Positions 16,029 through 25,097 of a stretch of DNA of 39,103 nt are shown here, piece by piece. The stretch is from the NCBI GenBank assembly GCA_947038565.1, contig CAMQWP010000017.1:1-39103 (forward strand). Direction: 5' to 3'. The stretch comes from an uncultured Clostridia bacterium (GTDB lineage: Bacteria > Bacillota > Clostridia > Christensenellales > UBA3700). The notes beneath the pieces were generated by a model that saw only the letters and a list, made by a program, of their open reading frames with translations, was not told the DNA's origin and searched no databases. Position 1 is the first letter of the stretch, and each line of letters opens with the position of its first letter. A program made the translations under genes and the position numbers.

Positions 16029-19000
16029 TTACTCAACTACTGTAACTACAAAAGTGTAAGTATATCCGAATTTATTAACAGTCAATGTCTGCTCGCCTAA
16101 TTTTGTTTTATCATATCCAGATAAATCTGTTTTTGTTATTAAATATTCATTTTCGACACCATCAATTGTAGCGATAATTTTAGCTCCATCTAGTACAAGC
16201 TCTTCATTAAGTTTATAAGTAAGTTTTGTAGGAGGAGTAAATCTATCCGCAGTAACCACAGTATTAAATAATTTAAAAGTATTACCCTCAATAGTCTCAA
16301 AAGTAGTTGCACCTGATACAGTGATTTTATCATTAAATAGCTTAAATGTTTCCTTTTCATCTCTACCAGATGAATATATCGCACTTTGGATTTTTCCAGT
16401 AGTATCTACTAGTCTCACGCCGTCTAATACTAAACTGCTGATACTATTAGCGTTTCTAAAGTTGAATAAGTTTTGACTATGTTTGTACTCTATTGAATTT
16501 TCAGTCAGTTTATTCGTAACAGTTCCGCCTGTAAATGTAATATCATTTTCTGTAGATCCAGCATTGAAATTAATCGTAGAATAAGAATTATCACCAGCGC
16601 CGTGTATATTTATACCTTCAAAATGACTATGATTGAAAACATACTTACCTGATGAAGTAAATGCGTTTATCGCTGCCCAGCCTTTAAATGCACTATTATT
16701 TGTACAAACTGTAATATTTTCAGTTGTGCTTTCTGTTGCATCATCATCACCTATATTCAATACGTATTTAAATCCTGATATCTCACTATCAGTTATATTG
16801 CAAATAGTTTTGCTAGATCTCCAAAACGATACTCCTCTAGAATCTCCACCATACTTATGACCATCAACAAAGTCTGATGTGCCAAGTATAATCTTACTAT
16901 TTACTAGTGTTAGAGTTGAGTTTGCTGAGCTTTCGCCATAAGCAACCCCTCTATGATCTTTATCATTTGCAACAATTAGTACATGTACGTTATTTATAAA
17001 TATATTAGAGTCAATTACCGTCATATTAAACACATAACATTTCCCAGTCGTGCTTAATACATTGATATCCACACCGCTTATTTTAAAGTTCGGAGACTTA
17101 ATCTCAAATACTGAACAGTTGCCAGCAGTAGAATTATAATTTATGACCGCATTTGTTCCTATAATCTCCACATCATGACCCACTACTATATTAGAGGTGA
17201 TATCATAAGTGCCTTCAGCCATTCTTATCACTTTCTGTCCAGCTGCTATAGCTGCGTTAAACTCTTCTACAGTCGATACAGTTTCCTGATCCACTATTGT
17301 CAATATCTCATCAACGCTAGCTTTAAGTTCAGTTGTAGTATAAGCTGTAACTTCTTCTATAGTAGTTAATGCATTCACTTTAGCAGTAGCAGCATTTACA
17401 AGTTCTGTTATAGTTGCCCAGTTTTCAGCAGCATAATCAGCCTCTTTATATGTAGCCTTTAACGTACTAATTGAAGCTAGCTTTTCAGTCTTTGCAGGAT
17501 CAAGTATATCTGAGTATGGATTAGAATTAATAGTCATAACCAATGGTGAAAATCCATCAATAAATATTGTATAATCTAATACATCATGACCAGTATATGC
17601 CGAATTTACAGGATCCCAACCAGTAGTGTAAAGTGTTACTTTTGGTGCAAAATCTGTAAGACCGTAACTTACAACTCCTGCCTTAACCTTTTTAGTAAAT
17701 ACTGTTCCGACTACAGCGTTATCACCAGTATTTATTTCAATGTCTACTGTTGCATTATTGTTTGTCTTGTAATGGTTGATCAAATAACCACTCTCTTCAT
17801 TGCCACTCATGCTTGAGTATGCTTTTGCAGTCGGAGCATGTTGAATATTACCAGCAGAAACTTTAGATACAGTAGCTGCTGAAGTCAACTGTGACGCAAC
17901 TGTTATTAAGTAATTTCTACCATTAAAATCACAGTCTAAAACACCACTTACAGCATCTATAGCAAGAGTAGTTAATGATAAACATAACTCACCGTCTATT
18001 ACCATGAATTTATTATCAGCAACAAAATTACTATTACCAACACTTAGACCAGCATAGTACTCACCATTATATGTTGCACCGTCTATAGTAAAAGTGTTTT
18101 TGTCAAGCAAAATTGGAGACTGATCCACTACTACATAGAAGTGTTTGTTATCAGTTAATGTGATCCATTGACCATCTACTCTAGGTTTATTGAAATAATT
18201 GTCAGTAAAAATTTGCTTAGTAGGAGCAATTTCAATAGTTACATCATATGAAACAGCATTTAATGCATTTTCTATATCAGCTATAACACAAGCATGTACT
18301 TCTTCTACACTTACACAACCTTTAACATATGCAGATGATTCATCGAATATTTTTACAATACTTGCCCAATGCACTGTATTATAGTTTGATTCAGTATAAT
18401 TCTTCTTAATCGTATCAAGCTCATCTATCTTACTATCTTTAGCTATCACTAATTGCTCAGCTATTGTCAATATCTCATCAACGCTAGCTTTAAGTTCAGT
18501 TGTAGTATAAGCTGTAACTTCTTCTATAGTAGTTAATGCATTCACTTTATCAGTATCAGCATTTACAAGTTCTGTTATAGTTGCCCAGTTTTTAGCAGTA
18601 TAATCAGCCTCTTTATAAGTAGCCTTTAACGTGCTAATCTCTTTAATCTTGCTTGCCTTTGCTTCCGCTATCGACATAGCTACAGTATCAATCTTATCGG
18701 CGCTAGCTTTAAGTTCACTTGTAGTATAAGCCGTAACTTCTTCTATAGTAGTTAATGCATTCACTTTAGCAATATCAGCATTTACAAGTTCTGTTATAGT
18801 TGCCCAGTTTTCAGCAGTATAATCAGCCTCTTTATATGTAGCCTTTAACGTGCTAATCTCTTTAATCTTGATTGCCTTCAATCCCGCTAAGTCTGTAACA
18901 GTTACGACACAAGTATCACTAATATCATAACCCTTCAACGATACAGTAATAGTAGATTCGCCTTTTTTAATAGCAGTAACTAGACCATTTGCGTCAATAG

Positions 19001-19244
19001 TTGCCACAGAAACATTACTACTTGACCACTCCAACAGATCAACACTTGCAAATTCGTCCGAAACAGAAGTAATTGCAGCATTCAATTGTCCGGTTTTATT
19101 TACATCAAGTGTAAGAGTATTGAGGTCAAGCACAACACCAGTTGGCAACACTTCACTACAAGCAGTTGCTGTGACAGTAATTATTATTGCTAGCATTAAT
19201 ATAAACGCTAAAATTTTGCTTTTGACTCTGCGATTTTCTTTCAT
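16029..19244 (-). CDS. Large exported protein with Ig-like domain, helical repeats and beta-helix
   Basis: A 1071-residue surface protein. Residues 1-29 are a signal sequence ending TATAC, which could be a lipobox with an unusual -3 residue. A Big_2-type Ig-like domain covers about 35-117 (LDLNTLTLDVNKTGQL, WSSSNVSVATID). Helical FIVAR-like repeats with the core TYKEADYTAENWATI lie at about 125-185, 198-262, 270-330 (divergent) and 590-650. A beta-sandwich-like region of unclear family lies between them. From about 655 to 960 a right-handed parallel beta-helix begins VSTVEEFNAAIAAGQKVI. The last 65 residues form another Ig-like domain. There is no sortase motif. It probably binds or modifies extracellular polymers; pectate-lyase-type activity is possible, but no catalytic set was identified. 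An AGGAGAG ribosome site precedes the ATG. Confidence 0.8.
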   Translation of the reverse strand: MKENRRVKSKILAFILMLAIIITVTATACSEVLPTGVVLDLNTLTLDVNKTGQLNAAITSVSDEFASVDLLEWSSSNVSVATIDANGLVTAIKKGESTITVSLKGYDISDTCVVTVTDLAGLKAIKIKEISTLKATYKEADYTAENWATITELVNADIAKVNALTTIEEVTAYTTSELKASADKIDTVAMSIAEAKASKIKEISTLKATYKEADYTAKNWATITELVNADTDKVNALTTIEEVTAYTTTELKASVDEILTIAEQLVIAKDSKIDELDTIKKNYTESNYNTVHWASIVKIFDESSAYVKGCVSVEEVHACVIADIENALNAVSYDVTIEIAPTKQIFTDNYFNKPRVDGQWITLTDNKHFYVVVDQSPILLDKNTFTIDGATYNGEYYAGLSVGNSNFVADNKFMVIDGELCLSLTTLAIDAVSGVLDCDFNGRNYLITVASQLTSAATVSKVSAGNIQHAPTAKAYSSMSGNEESGYLINHYKTNNNATVDIEINTGDNAVVGTVFTKKVKAGVVSYGLTDFAPKVTLYTTGWDPVNSAYTGHDVLDYTIFIDGFSPLVMTINSNPYSDILDPAKTEKLASISTLKATYKEADYAAENWATITELVNAATAKVNALTTIEEVTAYTTTELKASVDEILTIVDQETVSTVEEFNAAIAAGQKVIRMAEGTYDITSNIVVGHDVEIIGTNAVINYNSTAGNCSVFEIKSPNFKISGVDINVLSTTGKCYVFNMTVIDSNIFINNVHVLIVANDKDHRGVAYGESSANSTLTLVNSKIILGTSDFVDGHKYGGDSRGVSFWRSSKTICNITDSEISGFKYVLNIGDDDATESTTENITVCTNNSAFKGWAAINAFTSSGKYVFNHSHFEGINIHGAGDNSYSTINFNAGSTENDITFTGGTVTNKLTENSIEYKHSQNLFNFRNANSISSLVLDGVRLVDTTGKIQSAIYSSGRDEKETFKLFNDKITVSGATTFETIEGNTFKLFNTVVTADRFTPPTKLTYKLNEELVLDGAKIIATIDGVENEYLITKTDLSGYDKTKLGEQTLTVNKFGYTYTFVVTVVE
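17294..17472 (-). repeat. Fourth copy of the FIVAR-like coding repeat
   Basis: About 179 bases nearly identical to 18461-18639, offset by 1167 bases inside the same gene. The near identity at DNA level suggests recent copying or gene conversion. Confidence 0.8.
18461..18877 (-). repeat. Two tandem FIVAR-like coding repeats
   Basis: Two copies with a 219-base (73-residue) period, starting near 18461 and near 18699. They share CGCTAGCTTTAAGTTCA and AACGTGCTAATCTC at the DNA level. Recombination between these and the copy at 17294 could change the protein length in steps. Confidence 0.8.
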
Positions 19245-19271
19245 AACTCTCTCCTAAATTATGCGTGTTCC

Positions 19272-19289
19272 ATCTTTATATATAAAGAT
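19272..19289. promoter_or_regulatory. Perfect 18-bp palindrome before the surface protein gene
   Basis: ATCTTTATATATAAAGAT lies about 28 bases upstream of the start codon, inside the 5' untranslated leader. It could be an operator or a hairpin near the ribosome site. The A/T content makes chance occurrence possible. Confidence 0.35.
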
Positions 19290-19427
19290 AATCTTTAGTA
19301 AATTCACATATTTCTCGATAAAATAACGATTTTATTATAGAATTGATAAAAATAATTAATTTTTATACAATTATATGTAAAATCATGTCGTACTTTAACC
19401 TTAACGAAATCTTAAATACTTAAATAA

Positions 19428-19456
19428 AGTATATCACTGCTTTAGTTTAATGTCAA
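19428..19456 (-). promoter_or_regulatory. Promoter of the large surface protein gene
   Basis: Minus strand: TTGACA (19451-19456), 17-base spacer, TATACT (19428-19433) with an extended -10 TG. The predicted start near 19421 gives a long leader of about 175 bases, which contains the palindrome at 19272-19289. Confidence 0.7.
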
Positions 19457-19786
19457 ACCATTTTAAACAATAATTACATATTTATTGAATATTTGATTAT
19501 GTTAACGTTTCTGTGCTACCGCACCAATAGAAATCCATACTAGAATGCGGTCAACAAGAATATTAGCACTCAATACTTTATAAGTCAACTGATTGGTAGT
19601 ATATTATAAATAATATGCTTTAATATATTTATTTCGTATATTTTGCCAAATTATAACATAATATTATCCCTCAATAATATTGAATATCTATATACAATGT
19701 CTATTATTTGTAATTCATATCAATAATATGAAACATAGAAACAGAACAAGGACTCAGAATTAATCGCACAATCAAAAATTTCATAA

Positions 19787-19897
19787 ATCTACTTTTATTA
19801 CTATCAAATTTATCCGCATTCTGAAAAGCAAATTAAAACGTATAACCAAAGTGAACTACAAACACCAGAACTCCGCCACTATATTATACAAAACACA
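19787..19897 (-). repeat. Direct repeat copy A in the skewed spacer
   Basis: About 110 bases match copy B at 20151-20261, with TTTATCCGCATTCTGAAAA and CCGCCACTATATTATACAAA shared exactly and a few substitutions and small indels elsewhere. The copies are 364 bases apart. No open frame is conserved. Confidence 0.7.
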
Positions 19898-20150
19898 AAA
19901 ACACCGCTAACACGTACAATCACCCAACAAAATCACAAATGAAAATGCATTATCAAACCGAACTACATACAATAAAACTCCGCTACTACATCACCAAAAT
20001 ACAGAAATTACGCAAACACGTACCACACCACACGTAACACAATAATCAAAACCACTTCCAAATCAAATATATAAAATCGACCTCACATAAGCAAAACCAC
20101 AACCAAATTAATCATATAAAAATCAACCGCACAAAAGCGAAATTTCCATT

Positions 20151-20261
20151 AATCTACTTTTACTATTATGATTTATCCGCATTCTGAAAACTAAATCAAA
20201 ACGAATTACCAAACCGTACTACAAACACCAATACCCCGCCACTATATTATACAAAACACCA
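20151..20261 (-). repeat. Direct repeat copy B in the skewed spacer
   Basis: Partner of the copy at 19787-19897. Further weaker pieces of the same unit (ACCAGAACTCCGC, ACTACAAACACCA) recur between 19860 and 20400, which suggests a larger decayed array. Confidence 0.7.
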
Positions 20262-20450
20262 GAACTCCGCTACTACGTACATCAATCACCAACCTTCAAA
20301 TCAAAAGGCGTTACAGAATCGTACTGCAAACACCAGAACTACGTCAACACCTACCACAAAACAACAAAACTCCGCCATTACATCACATAAATACAAGTTG
20401 GTAATAATCTTAAAGGTCATCAAATGTGAATATATGTGCAAATTTGACAA

Positions 20451-20484
20451 AAAAAATATAGCTATCTCATAAAAGATAGCTATA
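20451..20484 (-). terminator. Terminator of the pflB-pflA operon
   Basis: An 11-bp perfect stem (TATAGCTATCT with its complement) has a 6-base loop, followed on the minus strand by a long T-run. It lies 14 bases past the pflA stop. Confidence 0.85.
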
Positions 20485-20497
20485 TAGATTTTATATA

Positions 20498-21226
20498 TTA
20501 AATTCTTCTCTCGTTAACATACTGCTGAAGTGCTTTTAGTTTGCTAGGTTGCAACTGTTCCACCCCTTCTAGAGCATACTTTATACCTAATTCGGCATAT
20601 TTGAACTCACCCATAGAGTGATATCCAAGCAACTCATATTTTGATATATGCGGATATTTATTAATGATATTGATATATTTATCCATATCATCAGTAGTAT
20701 CATTTATATCAGGAACGACAACCGTACGCACCCAGACATTAACACCTTTTTCAAGTGTCTTATCCAGCATTGCAATAGTATTATCAAGAGAGCCTTTTGC
20801 AAACTTATCATAATCAGCATTGTTATGGAACTTTAGGTCAATGATAACAAGATCGGTATAGGCAAGTAACTCGTCGATACAGTCAGGCATTACTGCACAT
20901 GAAGTATCAATAGTATTTGTCAGACCTAACTCCTCTCTCACCCTTCTAAATAGCTCAATAATCTTGCTAGCATGAAGTAATGGCTCGCCGCCAGTTACAG
21001 TCAATCCACCGCCGTTTTTGTAAAAGCCTTTGTAATGTGACATCTTAGTAAAAACTTCGTCGATGGTTACAATAGAACCACGACCACCGCCATACCAAGT
21101 ATCAGGATTGTGGCAATATACACAACGATAAGGACAGCCTTGCAAAAATAAGGCAAATCTTATGCCCACACCCTCGAGAGTCGCAAAACTCTCTATAGAG
21201 TGAACATTTAAATTATTATTTGACAT
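20498..21226 (-). CDS. pflA: Pyruvate formate-lyase activating enzyme (radical SAM)
   Basis: A 242-residue radical SAM enzyme that uses a 4Fe-4S cluster and S-adenosylmethionine to place the glycyl radical on PflB. The cluster ligands are Cys31, Cys35 and Cys38 in GCPYRCVYCHNPDTW. The segment GGGLTVTGGEPLLH is the SAM-binding GGE motif, and VWVRTVVVPDINDT matches the PflA family. Length and motifs are normal. It follows pflB by five bases, so the enzyme and its activator are made together. The operon ends at the terminator 14 bases downstream. Confidence 0.96.
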   Translation of the reverse strand: MSNNNLNVHSIESFATLEGVGIRFALFLQGCPYRCVYCHNPDTWYGGGRGSIVTIDEVFTKMSHYKGFYKNGGGLTVTGGEPLLHASKIIELFRRVREELGLTNTIDTSCAVMPDCIDELLAYTDLVIIDLKFHNNADYDKFAKGSLDNTIAMLDKTLEKGVNVWVRTVVVPDINDTTDDMDKYINIINKYPHISKYELLGYHSMGEFKYAELGIKYALEGVEQLQPSKLKALQQYVNERRI

Positions 21227-21231
21227 ATGGA

Positions 21232-23463
21232 TTATAGAGTTTCGTGGAAAGTTCTAGAGATAACTTCCTCTTGCTTGTCACGAGTAAGTCTATTGAAGTT
21301 AACAGCGTAACCACTTACACGAACAGTAAGAGTTGGGTATTTACCAGGATTCTCCATAGCGTCTACAAGAAGCTCTCTATTGAAAACGTTAACGTTTAGG
21401 TGATGAGCGTTCTGAGCGAAGTATCCATCAAGCATGCTAGTTAAGTTAGCTACCTGAGCAGTCTTATTCTCGCCTAGAGCATGAGGAGTTACAGAGAAAG
21501 TATTAGAGATACCATCACGACAGCTGTCATAGTCTAGCTTAGCTACACTTGAAAGGCTCGCAACAGCACCATTGATATCACGACCGTGCATTGGGTTACC
21601 GCCTGGAGCGAATGGCTCTTTAGCACGACGACCATCAGGAGTGTTACCAGTTTTTCTACCATAAACAACGTTTGAAGTTATAGTTAAGATACTTAGAGTA
21701 TGCACTGCATTACGGTAGCAAGGAGTCTTGACAAGTTTCTTATAGAAATCATCAGTGATGAATTTTGCGATCATATCAACACGGTCGTCATCATTACCAA
21801 ATCTTGGGAACTCGCCCTCGATAGTAAAGTCAGTGATAAGACCACGCTCGTCCTTGATAGGAGTAACTTTAGCGTATTTGATAGCACTCAAGCTATCAGC
21901 AAGAACGCTAAGACCAGAGATACCGAAAGCCATTAAACGACCTGGATCAGTGTCATGGAAAGCCATAGTTAAACGCTCGTAAGCATATTTATCGTGCATG
22001 AAATGGATAATATTTAGAGTGTTTACATAAAGTGCAGCGATCCACTCACTGTAAGTATCGTAAGCAGCCATAACCTTATCGTAGTCAAGAGCACCATCAG
22101 CGTCGAAAATGTCGCCTAGAGGAGCAACTTGCTCGCCGTAAACCTCATCTTTACCGCCATTAAGAGCCATAAGAAGGACTTTTGCCATATTACATCTAGC
22201 ACCGAAGAACTGCATCTGTTTACCAGTACCCATAGCAGAAACGCAACAAGCGATGCTATAGTCAGCTGTGAAACGAGAACGCATGATGTCATCATTCTCA
22301 TATTGGATACTATCAGTATCGATAGAAACCTGAGCACAGAAATCTTTGTAACCTTGAGGAAGAGTCTGACTCCAAAGGATAGTGATATTTGGCTCACAAC
22401 TTGAACCCAAGTTGTAAAGAGTCTGTAGAGTACGGAAAGAGTTCTTTGTAACAAGAGACTTGCCCTCAGCAGTACAACCTGCCTCACTCATAGTAACCCA
22501 TACTGGATCGCCAGCGAAAAGGTCATTATACTCTTCAGTACGAAGGTGACGAACTAATCTAAGTTTGATGATGAAGTCGTCCATGATCTCTTGAGCTCTT
22601 GACTCGTCCATAACACCAGCTTGGATATCTCTCTCGAAATAAATATCAAGGAAAGTAGAGATACGACCGATAGAGTTAGCAGCACCGTTCTGCTCTTTAA
22701 CAGAGCCAAGGTAACCAAAGTATAACCATTGAACAGCCTCGACAGCGTTAGCAGCAGGGCGAGAAATGTCGCAACCGTACCAGCTAGCAAGAGTCTTAAG
22801 TTGCTCCATGAAACCGATTTGCTTAGAAAGCTCTTCAACGATGCGGATATTCTCCTCAGTCATTGTGCGGTCACCGAATTCTTCTTTATCAGCTTTTTTG
22901 CAAGTGATAAGGAAATCCATACCATAAAGAGCGATACGTCTGTAATCACCAATTAGACGACCACGACCGTAAGCATCAGGAAGACCAGTAATGATACCAG
23001 CATGACGAGCTTTACGCATAGTGCCGTTGTAAGCCATGAATACTCCCTCGTTGTGAGTAGTCCTGTACTTAAACTGATTGATAACGTCCTTAGACAAATT
23101 CATACCGTAGCCTTCGCAAGACTTGATAGCCATACGCATACCACCGAAAGGGTTAACTCCACGAACTAGTGGAGCTTCAGTCTGAAGACCAACGATGATT
23201 TCTTTGTCCTTGTCAATATATCCAGGCTTGTAGCTAAGGATAGAAGTAACTTTCTCAGTATCAATACCAAGAACGCCGTTATTCTCTTGCTCTTTCAAAA
23301 GAAGAGTATTTACCTCTGCCATCAACTGCTCTGTACGCTTAGTTGGTCCAGCTAGGAAACTAGCATCACCATCATAGCATGTATAATTTAATTTAATAAA
23401 CTCTGCGACATCAATACTGTCTGTCCAAATTCCCTCTGCAAATCCATTCCATTCTACTTTCAT
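21232..23463 (-). CDS. pflB: Formate C-acetyltransferase (pyruvate formate-lyase)
   Basis: Glycyl-radical enzyme that splits pyruvate with CoA into acetyl-CoA and formate, a central step in anaerobic sugar fermentation. The ATG at 23463 ([11 protein letters not shown]) is chosen over an upstream in-frame start because CCTCC (minus strand GGAGG) lies eight bases before it, and this N-terminus fits the family. The product has 743 residues. The active-site pair is Cys406-Cys407 in [10 protein letters not shown]. The radical glycine is Gly718 in [10 protein letters not shown], 25 residues from the C-terminus as in the E. coli enzyme. Formate made here can also supply one-carbon units for PurN and PurH through 10-formyl-THF. 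It is the first gene of the pfl operon. Confidence 0.97.
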   Translation of the reverse strand: MKVEWNGFAEGIWTDSIDVAEFIKLNYTCYDGDASFLAGPTKRTEQLMAEVNTLLLKEQENNGVLGIDTEKVTSILSYKPGYIDKDKEIIVGLQTEAPLVRGVNPFGGMRMAIKSCEGYGMNLSKDVINQFKYRTTHNEGVFMAYNGTMRKARHAGIITGLPDAYGRGRLIGDYRRIALYGMDFLITCKKADKEEFGDRTMTEENIRIVEELSKQIGFMEQLKTLASWYGCDISRPAANAVEAVQWLYFGYLGSVKEQNGAANSIGRISTFLDIYFERDIQAGVMDESRAQEIMDDFIIKLRLVRHLRTEEYNDLFAGDPVWVTMSEAGCTAEGKSLVTKNSFRTLQTLYNLGSSCEPNITILWSQTLPQGYKDFCAQVSIDTDSIQYENDDIMRSRFTADYSIACCVSAMGTGKQMQFFGARCNMAKVLLMALNGGKDEVYGEQVAPLGDIFDADGALDYDKVMAAYDTYSEWIAALYVNTLNIIHFMHDKYAYERLTMAFHDTDPGRLMAFGISGLSVLADSLSAIKYAKVTPIKDERGLITDFTIEGEFPRFGNDDDRVDMIAKFITDDFYKKLVKTPCYRNAVHTLSILTITSNVVYGRKTGNTPDGRRAKEPFAPGGNPMHGRDINGAVASLSSVAKLDYDSCRDGISNTFSVTPHALGENKTAQVANLTSMLDGYFAQNAHHLNVNVFNRELLVDAMENPGKYPTLTVRVSGYAVNFNRLTRDKQEEVISRTFHETL

Positions 23464-23530
23464 TGTAAAACCTCCAAATATGTGGGCTATCCTCACACGC
23501 ATTACTGCTCGTTTGATAGTCAAAATGTAA

Positions 23531-23549
23531 TTGATAAAGCCTTAATCAA
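23531..23549. promoter_or_regulatory. Inverted repeat in the pflB leader, possible operator
   Basis: TTGATAAAGCCTTAATCAA is a 19-base near-perfect inverted repeat (one mismatched pair). It lies about 60 bases past the predicted transcription start and 68 bases before the pflB ATG. TTGAT/ATCAA half-sites resemble those of FNR/CRP-type regulators, but the spacing is 9 instead of 4. No regulator is assigned. Confidence 0.35.
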
Positions 23550-23606
23550 ATCGCTTTTTAAGCACTTTTCATCAAGGTTCTTTTCAGTTGCTTTTCTTGT
23601 TCTTAT

Positions 23607-23635
23607 ATAATAGCACATTACGTATTATATGTCTA
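23607..23635 (-). promoter_or_regulatory. Promoter of the pflB-pflA operon
   Basis: Minus strand: TAGACA (23630-23635), 17-base spacer, TATTAT (23607-23612) with an extended -10 TG. The predicted start near 23600 gives a leader of about 137 bases. The rest of the 345-base divergent region up to 23808 holds no clear promoter for the plus-strand gene. Confidence 0.65.
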
Positions 23636-23808
23636 GTAATTTGACGCATAAAACACATAATATTTCAATTATACATACAATATATTACATCCACGCAATG
23701 GATTTTACTAATCAGTTAATAATTCGGCTGTTATCAAGTAAAATTCACGCTGTTTTAGCTAATTTTAGGCTAAACACTTTATTACGCGTGCGTGGGCAAG
23801 GAGGAAAT

Positions 23809-24501
23809 ATGTGCTGTAACAATAACGCTTCTCGTAATGGAGAGGCTTGGTCTGAATATAATTGCAATGTATCTGTAGTGTCTAATAATAGCACAGGTTG
23901 TGGTTGTGGAGAAGTTTTCACCACTACAGGTTGTGGTTGCGGTGGAAATCGCAATGGCTGTGGCTGTGGCGGTAATCGCAATGGTTGTGGCTGTGGCGGC
24001 AATCGTAACGGTTGTGGCTGTGGCGGAAACATCTTTGGCTTAGGCTGTGGCTGTGGTGGAAACATCTTTGGCTTAGGTTGTGGCTGCGGCGGAAACATCT
24101 TCGGCTTAGGCTTAGGCTGTGGCTGTGGCGGAAATCGTAACGGCTGTGGCTGTGGCGGAAATCGTAACGGCTGTGGCTGTGGCGGTAATCGTAACGGTTG
24201 TGGCTGTGGCGGAAATCGTAACGGCTGTGGCTGTGGTGGTAATCGCACTGGCTGTGGCTGTGGTGGTAATCGTAACGGCTGTGGCTGTGGTGGTAATCGC
24301 ACTGGCTGTGGCTGTGGTGGCAATCGCACTGGCTGTGGCTGTGGTGGCAATCGCACTGGCTGTGGTTGTCCTGAAGTATACACAAGCACAACATCACTAA
24401 ATGAGACAAGAAACTGCAATTGCGTATACGTAAATCCATATACAAACGTAGCATTTAATGGCTGTGTAAGTATGTATGGTAGATGCGGAAGTGCAATTTA
24501 A
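23809..24501 (+). CDS. Gly-Cys repeat protein (GCGCGG repeats), unknown function
   Basis: A 230-residue protein I do not recognise. The ATG at 23809 follows AAGGAGG by four bases; an upstream in-frame extension lacks such a site. It starts MCCNNNASRNG. From residue 41 it has fifteen GCGCGG units: twelve of nine residues ending NRN or NRT, and three longer ones ending NIFGL or NIFGLGL. GCGCGE precedes the array and GCGCPE follows it. The C-terminal tail has NCNC and three further-spaced cysteines or glycines (GCVSMYGRCG). There are 41 Cys in total, about 18%. It has no signal peptide or membrane helix. Every unit puts two Cys one residue apart (CxC), suited to metal binding or dense disulphide cross-linking, as in a coat or structural protein. 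It is divergent from pflB and has no modifying-enzyme gene beside it. Confidence 0.75.
   Translation: MCCNNNASRNGEAWSEYNCNVSVVSNNSTGCGCGEVFTTTGCGCGGNRNGCGCGGNRNGCGCGGNRNGCGCGGNIFGLGCGCGGNIFGLGCGCGGNIFGLGLGCGCGGNRNGCGCGGNRNGCGCGGNRNGCGCGGNRNGCGCGGNRTGCGCGGNRNGCGCGGNRTGCGCGGNRTGCGCGGNRTGCGCPEVYTSTTSLNETRNCNCVYVNPYTNVAFNGCVSMYGRCGSAI
23929..24369 (+). repeat. 27-bp tandem repeat array coding GCGCGGNRN
   Basis: 441 bases: twelve 27-base units, two of 33 and one of 39, plus a final partial unit. Units differ mainly at third positions (GGC/GGT/GGA, TGT/TGC, CGC/CGT), so the amino acid pattern is more constant than the DNA. Long open frames on the other five frames are by-products of this repeat. 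Confidence 0.9.
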
Positions 24502-24822
24502 TTGCAATAAAATATACATGCCTATATTCAAAAGAAAAACGGTTGCGATCTAGAGAACTAGATAAATAACCTTCAAAAGAAAACTCAAACGATATACGAT
24601 AATCATAAGAGCGATAAAAATGTCGCAAAAGTACAATTTTCGACAAATATTCATTGTGACACACAAGATATACGAATACACATCAAATTACCTAGCAAAT
24701 TAGCAAAGATAAAGGTATCCAATACAAATACACAATTACAAAAGACAATCGGCGGTGGCACGCTAAAGTTATAAAATACGCGAATTTGCACATATACACA
24801 ATAGATAAAAACAACAATCAAT

Positions 24823-24864
24823 ATAGTCCCCTTTCTACAAAACGTAGACAGGGGGCTATTTTTG
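24823..24864 (+). terminator. Terminator downstream of the Gly-Cys gene
   Basis: A 16-pair stem with one mismatch and one G-T pair (ATAGTCCCCTTTCTAC with GTAGACAGGGGGCTAT), loop AAAAC, then TTTTT. It is the first strong plus-strand terminator after the gene, 320 bases past the stop. Confidence 0.75.
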
Positions 24865-24943
24865 GTATTCAGGATTTGATAATAGTCAAATTGTATGACA
24901 TATTGATTAGTATTCCTTACATATTGAATAAATCATACAAATG

Positions 24944-24982
24944 AAAAATCGCTATCTTAACTAATGTTACGATAGCGAAATC
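24944..24982 (-). terminator. Terminator of the MATE gene
   Basis: TCGCTATC (24949-24956) pairs with GATAGCGA (24971-24978) around an inner AAC/GTT stem, followed on the minus strand by TTTTTC. It is about 115 bases past the MATE stop. Confidence 0.6.
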
Positions 24983-25097
24983 CCCTTAAATATTTATTAT
25001 TATATATTAATATTATATTTATTATTACAATATAGTAATGTGTATCACTTTTTTTGGTCTAATCAATACTAATAATCAGTACTATTTTTAAAATAAA

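Larger units (their letters stand above)
19457..20450. other. 1-kb gene-free spacer, G-poor on the plus strand
   Basis: No supported gene. From about 19850 to 20400 the plus strand is rich in A and C and very poor in G. For example 20221-20280 has 22 C and 4 G. It contains a 110-base direct repeat (19787-19897 and 20151-20261) and scattered ACTCCGC(C/T)AC-type words. It begins just past the pflA terminator in the direction of pfl transcription. No structured RNA was recognised. Confidence 0.6.
24502..25097. other. Gene-free stretch between the Gly-Cys gene and the MATE gene
   Basis: The first 320 bases are A-rich on the plus strand with no supported frame and may be a long 3' untranslated region of the Gly-Cys gene. 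Two hairpin terminators then face opposite ways at 24823-24864 and 24944-24982. Nothing else was recognised. Confidence 0.5.

Noticed and set aside
22116..22487. 123-residue minus-strand frame inside pflB
   Set aside because: Out-of-frame shadow of the conserved PFL coding sequence.
23745..24419. Long minus-strand frame coding a Pro-Gln-rich repeat (PPQPQPLRL)
   Set aside because: It is the antisense of the GCGCGG repeat. A 27-base unit without stops opens several frames. The plus-strand frame has the ribosome site and third-position variation, so this frame is a by-product.
23924..24454. Minus-strand His-Ser-rich repeat frame over the same array
   Set aside because: Same cause as above. 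There is no ribosome site, and unit differences change its amino acids instead of being silent.
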